Position numbers and translations under genes: made by a program | In this document: piece after piece, positions 1 through 8,653 of the stretch | How positions within the stretch are numbered: position 1 is the first letter of the stretch | Layout of the letters: the number at the start of each line of letters is the position of its first letter | Notes under the pieces: model-generated | Database searches by the model: none | Told to the model about the DNA's origin: nothing | Seen by the model: the letters and a program-made list of their open reading frames with translations, nothing else | Source of the DNA: Pseudaeromonas sp041441555 | Lineage (GTDB): Bacteria; Pseudomonadota; Gammaproteobacteria; Enterobacterales; Aeromonadaceae | Reading direction: 5' to 3' | Assembly (NCBI GenBank): GCA_041441555.1 | Contig: JASDSW010000082.1 | Location: 1-64,000, forward strand | Length of the DNA stretch: 64,000 nt

Positions 1-52
<52 letters not shown>

Positions 53-78
53 AAAGTGCTCTCTAGCACGGGAGCCGA

Positions 79-106
79 ATTATAAGGGGCGACCGTTTGA
101 TTGCAA
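79..106 (-). promoter_or_regulatory. sigma-70 promoter of the tRNA-Gly gene
   Basis: On the minus strand TTGCAA (101-106) is followed after 16 bases by a perfect TATAAT (79-84). The stretch after the -10 box is GC-rich, as in stringently controlled stable-RNA promoters. The predicted transcription start is about 20 bases before the tRNA. Boxes seen; activity inferred. Confidence 0.75.
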
Positions 107-133
107 GGGCTTTTTTCGGGTTCGCTCAAGAAC

Positions 134-159
134 AGAGCAACCGCAGCTGTGGTTGCTCT
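134..159 (-). terminator. hairpin downstream of orn
   Basis: AGAGCAACC (134-142) pairs with GGTTGCTCT (151-159). It lies 15 bases past the orn stop. On the minus strand the trailing sequence is only moderately T-rich (TGTTCTTG), so termination strength is uncertain; the better T-run is on the plus strand, where no gene arrives. Confidence 0.5.
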
Positions 160-173
160 CTTTTTCCACAAAA

Positions 174-719
174 TCAGATCGTAAAGACCGTTTTTCGGTA
201 AAACTGCAGCTCGGCGATCGACTCGCGAATATCATCCAGCGCCTGGTGAGTGCCCTTCTTCTGAAAGTTATCCAACAGCTCAGGCTTCCAGCGACGAACC
301 AGCTCCTTGATGGTGCTGACATCGATGTTGCGGTAGTGGAAATAGCCCTCCAGGGTCGGCAGATGACGCACCATGAAGCGTCGATCCTGACCAATGCTGT
401 TGCCACACATGGGACTGCTGCGCTCCGGTACCCACTGCTGCAAGAAGGCCAGACACTCGGCGGCGGCCGCCGACTCGTCATACCGACTGGCTCGCACCCG
501 CGCCACCAGCCCCGAGGCGGTATGTGTCCGGGTGCACCACTCATCCATGGCCGCCAGCGTCTCATCCGACTGATGGACGGCAATCACTGGCCCTTCAGCC
601 AGCACCTGCAGGTTCTTGTCGGTGACAATGATGGCAATCTCCAGCACCTTGTCGGTGTCCGGCTCCAGCCCTGTCATCTCCATATCGACCCAAACCAAAT
701 TTTGCGCATCTTGCGTCAT
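174..719 (-). CDS. orn: oligoribonuclease
   Basis: 3'-to-5' exoribonuclease of the DEDDh family that degrades 2-5 nt RNAs, including pGpG from c-di-GMP breakdown, in the cytoplasm. The 181 aa product matches the usual length. The N-terminal LVWVDMEMTGLEP carries the first D-x-E pair (Asp12, Glu14), and HQALDDIRESI near residues 158-168 holds the catalytic His and last Asp. The start at 719 was chosen because AAGGTG sits just upstream and the protein then begins like Orn; a longer frame to 779 adds 20 unrelated residues. It diverges from rsgA with about 80 bases between them, as in many gammaproteobacteria. The three c-di-GMP phosphodiesterases in this window would feed it substrate. Confidence 0.96.
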   Translation of the reverse strand: MTQDAQNLVWVDMEMTGLEPDTDKVLEIAIIVTDKNLQVLAEGPVIAVHQSDETLAAMDEWCTRTHTASGLVARVRASRYDESAAAAECLAFLQQWVPERSSPMCGNSIGQDRRFMVRHLPTLEGYFHYRNIDVSTIKELVRRWKPELLDNFQKKGTHQALDDIRESIAELQFYRKTVFTI

Positions 720-800
720 CTTTTCACCTTTGTGGGACAAGTCAGCTCGCTCCCATGTATCATAACCACTCGATGGCAAAATTACGAAAGCAGCAGACGC

Positions 801-1835
801 GTGGCAAAGAAGAGCAAGCTAACCCATGGCCAGCAACGCCGGGTCAACGCCAACCAAACCAGACGACTGAAAAAAGAGGCTCCCGAAGTCGACGAGAGCC
901 TGCTTGGCGCTCCGCAAGAGGGGCTGGTCATCAGCCGTTTTGGTCAGCATGCCGATGTTGAAGACCAAGAGGGCATCGTGCATCGCTGCAACCTGCGGCG
1001 CACCGTGGGCAGTCTGGTGACCGGCGATCGCGTGGTATTTCGCCTCGGTGATGAGAGCCTGCACGGCATCAGCAGCGTCGTCGAAGCGGTTCACCCTAGG
1101 CGCAGCGAGTTCTCCCGCCCCGACTTTTACGATGGTCTCAAACCGGTGGCGGCCAACATCGATCAGATCGTCATCGTCTCGGCCGTGATGCCCGAATTTT
1201 CGACCAATCTGGTCGATCGCTATCTGGTGGCGGCCGAGACCATGGAGATCCCCCCGCTGCTAGTGCTCAACAAGATCGATATGCTGACCCCTGAGGCTCG
1301 CGAGCTTCTGAAGTCTCAATTGGATCAGTATCGACAGATCGGCTACGAGGTGCTGCTGGTCAGCTGTGAGAGCCGCGAAGGGATGGATGAGCTGCAGGCT
1401 CGACTCAAGGACAAGATCAACGTCTTCGTCGGGCAATCCGGGGTCGGCAAGTCGACGCTGGTCAACAGCCTGATGCCGGAAGCCGCCGCCCTGACCGGTG
1501 AAATCTCCGATGTCTCGGGGCTGGGTCAACACACCACCACCACGGCACGTCTTTATCACTTCCCCAGCGGTGGCATTCTGATCGACTCCCCCGGGATCCG
1601 CGAATTTGCGCTGTGGCATCTGGAAGCCGAACGGGTGACCTGGTGCTTCGTTGAGTTCCGTCGCTACCTGGGGGGCTGCAAATTTCGCGACTGCACCCAT
1701 GGCGACGATCCGGGCTGCCTGATCCGCCAAGCGGTCGAGCAGGGCGAAATCAGCCATGAACGCTACCAAAATTACCACCGCATCCTTGCCTCGATGGAGG
1801 AGACGCGCCCCACGCGTCACATCAAGCGAGGATGA
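801..1835 (+). CDS. rsgA: ribosome small subunit-dependent GTPase RsgA
   Basis: Circularly permuted GTPase that proofreads and releases the maturing 30S subunit. The 344 aa protein has an N-terminal OB fold after the basic GQQRRVNAN segment, then G-motifs in permuted order: NKID (G4, about residue 157), GQSGVGKST (G1 P-loop, about 211) and DSPG (G3, about 262). The C-terminal zinc-knuckle segment GGCKFRDCTHGDDPGC follows. The GTG at 801 is chosen because the protein then starts MAKKSKLTHGQQRR, as in relatives; the frame runs open far upstream through the antisense of orn, which I treat as spurious. It is followed 51 bases later by psd, a conserved pair. Confidence 0.95.
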   Translation: MAKKSKLTHGQQRRVNANQTRRLKKEAPEVDESLLGAPQEGLVISRFGQHADVEDQEGIVHRCNLRRTVGSLVTGDRVVFRLGDESLHGISSVVEAVHPRRSEFSRPDFYDGLKPVAANIDQIVIVSAVMPEFSTNLVDRYLVAAETMEIPPLLVLNKIDMLTPEARELLKSQLDQYRQIGYEVLLVSCESREGMDELQARLKDKINVFVGQSGVGKSTLVNSLMPEAAALTGEISDVSGLGQHTTTTARLYHFPSGGILIDSPGIREFALWHLEAERVTWCFVEFRRYLGGCKFRDCTHGDDPGCLIRQAVEQGEISHERYQNYHRILASMEETRPTRHIKRG

Positions 1836-1886
1836 TTGTCTCGCCCCCCTTGCGGTGGCGATTTCATCAAACACGAGAACTGCACC

Positions 1887-2750
1887 ATGAACCTGATTGA
1901 TGCTCTGAAAATCACCGGCCAGTATTGTCTGCCCAAACATGCGCTCTCCCGCCTGGTTGGCAAATTAGCCGCGGCCGAGGCCGGCAGCGTCACCACTCGC
2001 CTGATCCAGCTGTTCATCAACCACTTCGGCATCGACATGAGCGAGGCGGAACATGAAAATCCGGCCCACTACCCGACCTTCAATGCCTTTTTTACCCGCC
2101 AACTGAAAGCCGGACTGCGTCCCATCGTCGCCGACCCTCGCATACTGGCCCTGCCGGTAGATGGCTGTGTCAGCCAACTGGGCGATATCCGCGAAGGGCG
2201 CATCATTCAGGCCAAGGGGCACGATTTTAGCGCACGGGAACTGCTCGGTGGCGATGCCGCTCAGGCCGCCCCCTTTCAAGGCGGAAAATTTGCCACCATC
2301 TATCTCTCCCCCAAGGATTATCACCGCATTCACATGCCGATCGACGGCGTCCTGGAGAGCATGGTCTACATTCCAGGCGATCTCTTCTCGGTGAACCCGC
2401 TGACCGCCGAACATGTCCCCAATCTGTTTGCCCGCAACGAACGGGTGGCCTGCATCTTCCGCACCGAGTTTGGTCCCATGGCGCTGGTGCTGGTCGGTGC
2501 GACGATCGTCGCCAGCATCGAAACCATCTGGGCTGGCACCGTCACCCCGCCCACCGGCCAAAAGGTCACGCGTTGGGACTACCAAGGCGAGCAAGCCATT
2601 ACCCTGCAAAAGGGGGCAGAAATGGGTCTGTTCAAGCTGGGCAGCACAGTCGTCTGCCTGTTCCCACCTCAGGCTGTCTCGTTTGTCGACGAACTGACCT
2701 CCGGCTCCACCACCCGCATGGGACAACCATTCGCCCATCTGGCTCAATAA
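1887..2750 (+). CDS. psd: phosphatidylserine decarboxylase proenzyme
   Basis: Membrane-associated, pyruvoyl-dependent enzyme that converts phosphatidylserine to phosphatidylethanolamine. The 287 aa length is typical. The self-cleavage motif LGST is at residues 251-254, with Ser253 expected to become the pyruvoyl group of the small alpha chain; the remainder is the beta chain. YLSPKDYHRIHMP is the conserved central motif carrying the His of the processing triad. The ATG at 1887 gives an N-terminus (MNLIDALKITGQYCLPKH) that aligns with the family; the frame open from 1836 overlaps only the end of rsgA. Probably co-transcribed with rsgA. Confidence 0.96.
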   Translation: MNLIDALKITGQYCLPKHALSRLVGKLAAAEAGSVTTRLIQLFINHFGIDMSEAEHENPAHYPTFNAFFTRQLKAGLRPIVADPRILALPVDGCVSQLGDIREGRIIQAKGHDFSARELLGGDAAQAAPFQGGKFATIYLSPKDYHRIHMPIDGVLESMVYIPGDLFSVNPLTAEHVPNLFARNERVACIFRTEFGPMALVLVGATIVASIETIWAGTVTPPTGQKVTRWDYQGEQAITLQKGAEMGLFKLGSTVVCLFPPQAVSFVDELTSGSTTRMGQPFAHLAQ

Positions 2751-3060
2751 CTCACGCGTTGAGGGGGCTCCATGCCCCCTCCTCTCTCCGGGCAACCACC
2801 CAACCGCTTCGAGTTGCTTCACCTGTTTGCTATAACAGTTTTGGCCATCTGCACTATAGTCTTTAGTTGGCGCCCCGGCGGGATGGATGACGTCGATGAT
2901 GGGTCTCCCGCTCCCGCCAGGTCACCTCCCCTCTGACGAGACAACGAGTCGTTCCGCTGTCTGTCGCGAGGCACCTCATAATTCGATCCGCACGGAAACT
3001 GGTTCAATGATGAGTCACCCACGGACTCAAGATCCCATATTCAGAGGAAGGGACCAGACT
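2751..3060 (+). other. intergenic region between psd and the chemoreceptor gene
   Basis: About 310 bases. A perfect inverted repeat (GAGGGGGC, loop TCCAT, GCCCCCTC; 2761-2781) lies just after psd and may stop transcription, although no T-run follows. The rest should hold the promoter and a long leader of the receptor gene. I looked for c-di-GMP and other riboswitch cores and for sigma-28 boxes and saw none that convinced me. A Shine-Dalgarno GAGGAAGG precedes the ATG at 3061. Confidence 0.5.
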
Positions 3061-4938
3061 ATGAAGCTCAACATTCGCCAAAAGTTGCTGGTTGCACTGG
3101 CCACTTTGCTGATCGCGACCGCGGCTGCCCAGCAGCTATACAACCGGTATGCGCTGATTGCAGCCGCCAATGAGGAAGTCAATCGCTTTGAAACCACAGT
3201 CGCTCAGGTGCAAATCAACGGCTTGAAAAACTGGCTGGACACCAGCGCGGCGATTGTCGGCAGTGCCAAGCAGGTGTTTGCCAGCGGTCAGGATGCCAAA
3301 CCAGCACTGGCCCAGGCCGCGACCGCCGGAAAATTTGACATGATCTACGTGGGGACGAGTGAAGGGCAGATGTTGGTCTCCAATGACTGGAAAGCTCCGG
3401 ATGGCTATGATCCTCGCCAGCGCCCCTGGTACCAAGAAGCCAAGGCCGCCAGCCGCATGATCATCACGGCGCCCTATGCCGATGCCAGCACCGGGCAGTT
3501 GATCGTCAGCATGGCGGAGCCATTCAAGCTGGGCGATACCGACGGGGTCATCGCCGGTGATATTGGCATTCAGAACCTGATTCAGAACGTCAACAGCATT
3601 GCTCGCGAGGGGGTGTACGGGATCCTGGTCGATGGGGAGGGCAATCTCATCGCCCACAAGGATCCCAAACTGACCCTGAAGCCGGCAACCGAACTGACCC
3701 CTGATTTGAACAAGAATGAAATCAAACGGTTGGCGACTGAAGGTAAATCAGTCCCGATGGTGATCTCCGGTCAGCCGAGTATCGTCTATCTGGCAGCAAT
3801 CCCCGGTTATGACTGGTACTTCGGACTGGTATACGACGAGGCCACCGCTTTTGCCGAAAGCGATCGTCAGTTGCAGCGATCCATGCTGGCGGCGTTGATT
3901 CAGTTGTTGATTATCGCCGGTGGGGCCGCCTATATCATCACCCGCTCCCTGCAACCGCTGGCGGCCATGGGCGATGCCGTCGCCGAACTATCCCAGGGGC
4001 ATGGCGACTTGACGCGGCGTATCCAGGTCAAGAGCGATGATGAGGTAGGCGCCGTCGCCCGCCAAATTAACCTCTTCATCGACATGCTGCAAATCATGAT
4101 GGCCGATATCGCCAACTCGGCCCGCGAACTCGATGGCCAGGCCAGACAGTCACATAGTCTGACCAGCCATAACGATCAGAGCCTGGCACGGCAGCAATCA
4201 GAAATCGCCCAAATCGCCACCGCCGTCCATGAGATGTCGGCCACCGCCACCGAGGTTGCCAGCAACGCCGAACAGGCCGCCGCCGCCGCCCATGCCTCCG
4301 CCAAGAGTTGTGAACAGGGCAAGCAGGTGATCTCCTGCAACCAGCATTCGATTACCAGCCTGGCCGGTCAGGTCGAGCAGGCCTCAAATATCATTCAAGA
4401 GTTGGAGAAGAACGCCCAAGAGATCAACACAATCCTCTCGACCATCCAAGGGATCGCCGAACAGACCAACCTGCTGGCGCTGAACGCGGCCATTGAGGCC
4501 GCCCGCGCCGGAGAACAGGGTCGAGGATTCGCGGTCGTGGCCGATGAAGTGCGAGTCCTCTCCAAACGGACTCATAGCTCGACCGAAGAGATCCGCGCCA
4601 TGATCGAAACCCTGCAGCGCAACACCCAGCAGGCGGTCAACACCATGCATCAAAGCCAGCAACTGGCGAAAAACAGCGTGGAGGATGCGCAAAACGCCAC
4701 TCTGGCGCTGGAACAGATCACCCATGCCATTGGTGAGATATCCGATATGGCAACCCAGATCTCCAGTGCGGCAGAAGAGCAACGGGCGGTCACCGACGAG
4801 GTCGGACGCAACATTCAAGCCACGAAGGATGTCACCGATGAGCTGAGCCAGGCCGCCAACAATGCCAATCAACTCGCCTCCCAGTTGAAAGACATTGCCT
4901 TGCGGATCAACGAACAGGTCAACAATTTCCACGTCTGA
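3061..4938 (+). CDS. methyl-accepting chemotaxis protein with dCACHE_1 sensor domain
   Basis: Inner-membrane chemoreceptor, 625 aa. The first membrane helix is at about residues 8-26. A periplasmic dCACHE_1-type domain follows, with the signature RPWYQEAKAA and ITAPYADASTGQLIVSM. A second helix at about 279-298 leads to a HAMP domain, and the cytoplasmic signalling hairpin has its tip at about 466-495 (AEQTNLLALNAAIEAARAG). There is no CheR-tethering pentapeptide at the C-terminus (ends NNFHV). dCACHE_1 receptors often bind amino acids or other small carboxylates; the ligand cannot be read from sequence. The gene stands alone between psd and frd, so it is an orphan receptor. The start at 3061 has a good Shine-Dalgarno sequence; the frame is open further upstream. 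Confidence 0.92.
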   Translation: MKLNIRQKLLVALATLLIATAAAQQLYNRYALIAAANEEVNRFETTVAQVQINGLKNWLDTSAAIVGSAKQVFASGQDAKPALAQAATAGKFDMIYVGTSEGQMLVSNDWKAPDGYDPRQRPWYQEAKAASRMIITAPYADASTGQLIVSMAEPFKLGDTDGVIAGDIGIQNLIQNVNSIAREGVYGILVDGEGNLIAHKDPKLTLKPATELTPDLNKNEIKRLATEGKSVPMVISGQPSIVYLAAIPGYDWYFGLVYDEATAFAESDRQLQRSMLAALIQLLIIAGGAAYIITRSLQPLAAMGDAVAELSQGHGDLTRRIQVKSDDEVGAVARQINLFIDMLQIMMADIANSARELDGQARQSHSLTSHNDQSLARQQSEIAQIATAVHEMSATATEVASNAEQAAAAAHASAKSCEQGKQVISCNQHSITSLAGQVEQASNIIQELEKNAQEINTILSTIQGIAEQTNLLALNAAIEAARAGEQGRGFAVVADEVRVLSKRTHSSTEEIRAMIETLQRNTQQAVNTMHQSQQLAKNSVEDAQNATLALEQITHAIGEISDMATQISSAAEEQRAVTDEVGRNIQATKDVTDELSQAANNANQLASQLKDIALRINEQVNNFHV

Positions 4939-4944
4939 ACCGCC

Positions 4945-4980
4945 GGCCCGGCGTCACTCCTGCTGACGCTGGGCCCTTTT
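4945..4980 (+). terminator. intrinsic terminator of the chemoreceptor gene
   Basis: GGCCCGGCGTCA pairs with TGACGCTGGGCC (one G-T wobble) across a short loop and is followed by CTTTT. It begins seven bases past the stop codon. Confidence 0.85.
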
Positions 4981-5010
4981 GCCATAGATTGCCATTACTC
5001 CATTATTAAT

Positions 5011-5024
5011 TTGATGTAAAACAA
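5011..5024 (+). promoter_or_regulatory. FNR-type anaerobic activator site upstream of frdABCD
   Basis: TTGATGTAAAACAA matches the FNR consensus TTGAT-N4-ATCAA except for one base. A CACAAT at 5047-5052 is placed as a -10 box would be if FNR bound at -41.5 (class II). That would put the start near 5059 and leave a leader of about 240 bases before frdA. FNR control of frd is established in relatives; use of this exact site is inference. Confidence 0.65.
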
Positions 5025-5298
5025 TGCGTTATGCATGATTGACCGCCACAATCATCCTGCGGGCGCCGTGGGTATGAGCTCACCCGGCATAAAGGAGAGT
5101 TATTTCTCATTTTTGCTGCAAAGATTTCCCTACACTTTTGTAACAACCGTTACCGTTCAGCGCCAATACATGTTTTTTCGCGGCCCAATCCGCAACTTTT
5201 CGTGGCCAGGGTGTCATCACACCATCACAACCTAGACTGGTATATGCCAAGAGCTCACCAGCAGAGCCTGCTGTGTATCTCTCATCAAGGAGGCAGAA

Positions 5299-7080
5299 GT
5301 GGACATAGTTAAGACCGACGTTGCCATCGTGGGCGCCGGTGGCGGTGGCCTACGAGCCGCCATCGCCATCGCCGAAGCCAATCCATCCCTCGAGATTGCC
5401 CTGATATCCAAGGTCTACCCGATGCGCAGCCATACAGTGGCCGCCGAAGGCGGAGCCGCCGGTGTCGTGCGCGATGACGACAGCCTGGAAAATCACTTTA
5501 ACGACACCGTCTCTGGCGGCGACTGGCTCTGTGAGCAAGACGTCGTGCAAAACTTTGTCGAAAACTGCACCAAAGAACTGGTGCAGCTGGAACACTGGGG
5601 TTGCCCGTGGAGCCGCAAGCCCGATGGCAAGGTGAACGTTCGCCCCTTCGGTGGGATGAAGGTTCCGCGGACCTGGTTTGCCGCCGACAAGTCCGGCTTC
5701 CACATGCTGCACACCCTGTTCCAAACCTCCATCAAGTACCCGTCGATCAAACGTTTCGACGAGCATTTCTGTCTCGACCTGCTGGTCGAAGATGGGCGGG
5801 TTCAGGGCGTGGTCTGCTTCGACATCCAAAATGGCGTGACCCGCATGATCCAAGCCAAATCGGTGATCATCGCCACCGGTGGCGCCTGCCGAACCTACAA
5901 ATTCAACACCAACGGTGGCATCGTCACCGGGGATGGCATGGCGTTGGCCTACCGGCACGGAGTCCCGCTACGCGACATGGAGTTCGTGCAGTACCATCCG
6001 ACCGGTCTGCCGGGTTGTGGCATCCTGATGACCGAAGGGTGTCGCGGGGAAGGCGGCATACTGCTCAACAAGGATGGCTATCGCTACCTGCAAGATTATG
6101 GCCTGGGCCCTGAAATCCCGGTCGGTCAGACCAAAAACAAATACATGGAGCTGGGGCCGCGGGATCGTCTCTCGCAGGCCTTCTGGGGTGAGCAACAGAA
6201 AGGCCGTACCATCAAGACCCATCTGGGTGATGTTGTGCACCTAGATCTGCGTCACCTGGGCGCCAAGTATCTGGAAGAACGTCTGCCCTTTATCTGCGAA
6301 CTGGCCAAGGCCTATGTCGGCGTGGATCCCGCCAAGGAGCCGATCCCGGTTCGCCCGACCGCTCACTACACCATGGGCGGTATCGAGACCGATGGCCGCT
6401 GCGCGACCCGGATGCCGGGACTGTACGCAGTCGGCGAATGCGCCTCAGTCGGCATCCACGGCGCCAACCGTCTGGGCTCCAACTCGCTGGTCGAGATCGT
6501 GGTGTTTGGTCGTATCGCCGGGGAAGAGGCGGCCAAGTTTGCCAGCAGTCATCCTCACGGCAACACCGAGGCCCTCTACAAACAGGCGGTTGCCTCCGTG
6601 GCTCAGGCCATGTCCCTGATGGAAGGCGATGGCCAGGAGAATCCGGCCGATATCCGCAATCAGATGGGTGAGGCGATGGAGCGCGGCGTTGGCATCTACC
6701 GCACCGAGACCTTGATGCAAGAGACCATCGACGAGCTCAAGAGCCTCAAACAACGCTACAAAAATGTCCGAATCAAGGATAAATCTTCCGTATTCAATAC
6801 CGATTGGCTGTACGCTATCGAACTGGGATTCCTGTTGGATGTCGCCGAGGCGATGGCCCACTCCGCCATCGCCCGCAAAGAGTCTCGTGGTTCGCACCAG
6901 CGTCTTGATGGTTACGAAGAGCGGGATGATGTCAACTTCCTCAAGCACACCCTGGCCTTCCATAACGCCGAGGGCACACCCACGATCGACTACAGCCCGG
7001 TAAAAATCACCAAGTCGCAACCGGCCAAACGGGTTTATGGCGCCGATGCCGACAAACAGGAGGCCGCGAAGCATGGCTGA
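5299..7080 (+). CDS. frdA: fumarate reductase flavoprotein subunit
   Basis: Catalytic subunit of quinol:fumarate reductase, which reduces fumarate to succinate as a terminal step of anaerobic respiration on the cytoplasmic face of the membrane. The 593 aa protein has the dinucleotide-binding loop GAGGGGL at residues 12-18, the covalent-FAD site RSHTVAAEGG (His45), and the active-site segment HPTGLPGCGILMTEGCRGEGG. The start is a GTG at 5299 preceded at ideal distance by AAGGAGG; the protein then begins MDIVKTDVAIVG. The last eight bases overlap frdB, consistent with translational coupling. A long leader with an FNR-type site precedes it. Confidence 0.97.
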   Translation: MDIVKTDVAIVGAGGGGLRAAIAIAEANPSLEIALISKVYPMRSHTVAAEGGAAGVVRDDDSLENHFNDTVSGGDWLCEQDVVQNFVENCTKELVQLEHWGCPWSRKPDGKVNVRPFGGMKVPRTWFAADKSGFHMLHTLFQTSIKYPSIKRFDEHFCLDLLVEDGRVQGVVCFDIQNGVTRMIQAKSVIIATGGACRTYKFNTNGGIVTGDGMALAYRHGVPLRDMEFVQYHPTGLPGCGILMTEGCRGEGGILLNKDGYRYLQDYGLGPEIPVGQTKNKYMELGPRDRLSQAFWGEQQKGRTIKTHLGDVVHLDLRHLGAKYLEERLPFICELAKAYVGVDPAKEPIPVRPTAHYTMGGIETDGRCATRMPGLYAVGECASVGIHGANRLGSNSLVEIVVFGRIAGEEAAKFASSHPHGNTEALYKQAVASVAQAMSLMEGDGQENPADIRNQMGEAMERGVGIYRTETLMQETIDELKSLKQRYKNVRIKDKSSVFNTDWLYAIELGFLLDVAEAMAHSAIARKESRGSHQRLDGYEERDDVNFLKHTLAFHNAEGTPTIDYSPVKITKSQPAKRVYGADADKQEAAKHG

Positions 7081-7813
7081 GATGATGATGGAAATTGAGG
7101 TTCTACGATATCGTCCGGAAGAGGATGCCGAGCCGTGGTGGCAGAGTTTTAAAGTTCCGTTCAGTCATGAAACCTCGCTGCTCGATGCCCTGAGTCATAT
7201 CAAGGATCACCTCGATCAGACCTTGAGTTTCCGCTGGTCCTGCCGCATGGCAATCTGTGGCTCCTGCGGCATGATGGTCAATGGGATCCCCAAGCTGGGC
7301 TGTAAAACTTTCCTGCGCGATTACCCCGAGGGCAAGCTCAAAGTCGAGCCGCTGGCGAACTTCCCTATCGAACGGGATCTGGTGGTCGATATGAGTGATT
7401 TCATCGAGAAGCTGGAGTCCATCAAGCCCTACATCATCCCGAAGGAGAGCCGTTCACTGTGCGATGGCGAGTATTTGCAAACGCCTAGCCAGCTCGCCTC
7501 TTACCGTCAGTTTTCGATGTGCATCAACTGCGGCCTCTGTTATGCCGCCTGCCCGCAATACAAGCTCAACAAGAGCTTCGTCGGCCCTGCAGTGCTCTCC
7601 TTGCTGCACCGCTACAACGCCGATAGCCGGGATGGAGGCAAAGCCGAACGGATGAAGATCCTGAACCAGGAATCGGGGGTATGGAGCTGCACCTTTGTGG
7701 GTTACTGCTCCGAGGTATGCCCCAAGGGGGTAGACCCGGCCGCCGCAATCCAGCTTGGCAAGGTGGAAAGCAGCAAAGACTATCTGATCGCCATGTTTAA
7801 ACCGGGGGAATAA
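7073..7813 (+). CDS. frdB: fumarate reductase iron-sulfur subunit
   Basis: Electron-transfer subunit linking the quinol site in FrdCD to FrdA. The 246 aa protein carries a plant-type [2Fe-2S] cluster motif near residues 57-77 (SCRMAICGSCG and LGCKTF). Two bacterial ferredoxin-type motifs follow: CINCGLCYAACPQY near 150 and CSEVCPKGVDP near 212, ligating the [4Fe-4S] and [3Fe-4S] clusters. The start at 7073 (MAEMMMEIEVLRY) matches the family; an upstream start at 7037 would overlap frdA by 44 bases and has no family support. Confidence 0.97.
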   Translation: MAEMMMEIEVLRYRPEEDAEPWWQSFKVPFSHETSLLDALSHIKDHLDQTLSFRWSCRMAICGSCGMMVNGIPKLGCKTFLRDYPEGKLKVEPLANFPIERDLVVDMSDFIEKLESIKPYIIPKESRSLCDGEYLQTPSQLASYRQFSMCINCGLCYAACPQYKLNKSFVGPAVLSLLHRYNADSRDGGKAERMKILNQESGVWSCTFVGYCSEVCPKGVDPAAAIQLGKVESSKDYLIAMFKPGE

Positions 7814-7817
7814 CTGG

Positions 7818-8222
7818 ATGGATACCTCACAAAGCAAACGCAAGCCTTATATCCGCCCCGTCGAAAAGGGGTGGTGGCTGAAGAATAACTTCTTTATTCA
7901 TTATATGTTACGTGAAGGCACCAGCCTGTTCGTCTCCACCTATGCGGTGATCCTGCTGGTGGGCCTGCTGCGTCTGAGTCAAGGAGCCATCGCCTTTCAA
8001 GGCTGGCTGGATGCCCTGGCCCATCCGCTGGCCATCCTGTTTCATCTGGTCGTGCTGGCCGCCTGCCTCTTCCACGCCAAGACCTGGTTCGCCCTGGCCC
8101 CCAAGGCCATGCGCGTCATGTATGGGGATGAGCCGATTCCGGATCGCCCCATCGTCCTAGCGCAATACATTGCCCTGGGTGTGGTCTCTCTTGTGGTTCT
8201 GATCGTAGCGCTGGTCGCTTAA
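7818..8222 (+). CDS. frdC: fumarate reductase membrane anchor subunit C
   Basis: Integral membrane subunit that, with FrdD, anchors FrdAB and binds menaquinol. The 134 aa protein has three hydrophobic helices and the family motifs MLREGTS, whose Glu is needed at the quinol site, and LFHAKTWFALAPKAMRV. It starts four bases after the frdB stop, with a Shine-Dalgarno sequence inside the end of frdB. Confidence 0.95.
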   Translation: MDTSQSKRKPYIRPVEKGWWLKNNFFIHYMLREGTSLFVSTYAVILLVGLLRLSQGAIAFQGWLDALAHPLAILFHLVVLAACLFHAKTWFALAPKAMRVMYGDEPIPDRPIVLAQYIALGVVSLVVLIVALVA

Positions 8223-8231
8223 GGAGAATTT

Positions 8232-8582
8232 ATGCGACGTTCTGATGAACCCATCTACTGGGGGCTGTTCGGTGCCGGTGGCGTGGTCACCGCCATGCTG
8301 CTACCCGTAGTCGTGCTGATCACCGGCATTCTGGTCCCTCTAGGGATACTACCCGCCGATACCCTCAGCTATGACAAAATACATGGCTTGGCGACGTCTT
8401 GGTGGGGAGCACCTATCCTGTTCGCCATCATAGCGCTGCCCATCTGTCATGGCATGCACCGTATCTACCACGGCCTGCATGATCTGGGGATCCGCACCAC
8501 GCGGTTGCACCACTACCTCTGTTACGGCTTTGCCTTTTTAGTCTCGGCCGCCGCATTGACGTTGCTGCTGCAGATGGCTTAA
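8232..8582 (+). CDS. frdD: fumarate reductase membrane anchor subunit D
   Basis: Second membrane anchor of fumarate reductase. The 116 aa protein has three hydrophobic helices, with the N-terminal RRSDEPIYWGLFGAGG and the helix end HGMHRIYHGLHDLG typical of FrdD. AAGGAG lies just upstream of the ATG at 8232. It completes a tight frdABCD operon ended by a terminator about 30 bases on. Confidence 0.95.
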   Translation: MRRSDEPIYWGLFGAGGVVTAMLLPVVVLITGILVPLGILPADTLSYDKIHGLATSWWGAPILFAIIALPICHGMHRIYHGLHDLGIRTTRLHHYLCYGFAFLVSAAALTLLLQMA

Positions 8583-8608
8583 ACCCAGATCATAGAACCA
8601 GGTACGAC

Positions 8609-8636
8609 AAAGGCACCCTTGGGTGCCTTTGGTTTT
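8609..8636 (+). terminator. intrinsic terminator of frdABCD
   Basis: AAAGGCAC pairs with GTGCCTTT around CCTTGG, followed by GGTTTT. It lies between the convergent frd operon and the 3' end of the che operon. The opposite strand lacks a T-run, so its effect on cheB transcripts is doubtful. Confidence 0.75.
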
Positions 8637-8653
8637 AATGAGGGAATGAACCA

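Noticed and set aside
153..800. Extension of the rsgA frame 216 codons upstream
   Set aside because: It runs antisense through orn; the family N-terminus and length place the start at the GTG at 801.
2887..3060. Possible riboswitch (c-di-GMP type) in the chemoreceptor leader
   Set aside because: I looked for the conserved GEMM core and tetraloop/receptor elements and did not find them.
5035..5235. 66-codon frame in the frd leader
   Set aside because: No Shine-Dalgarno sequence, no similarity that I recognise, and it covers the FNR-type site and putative -10 box.
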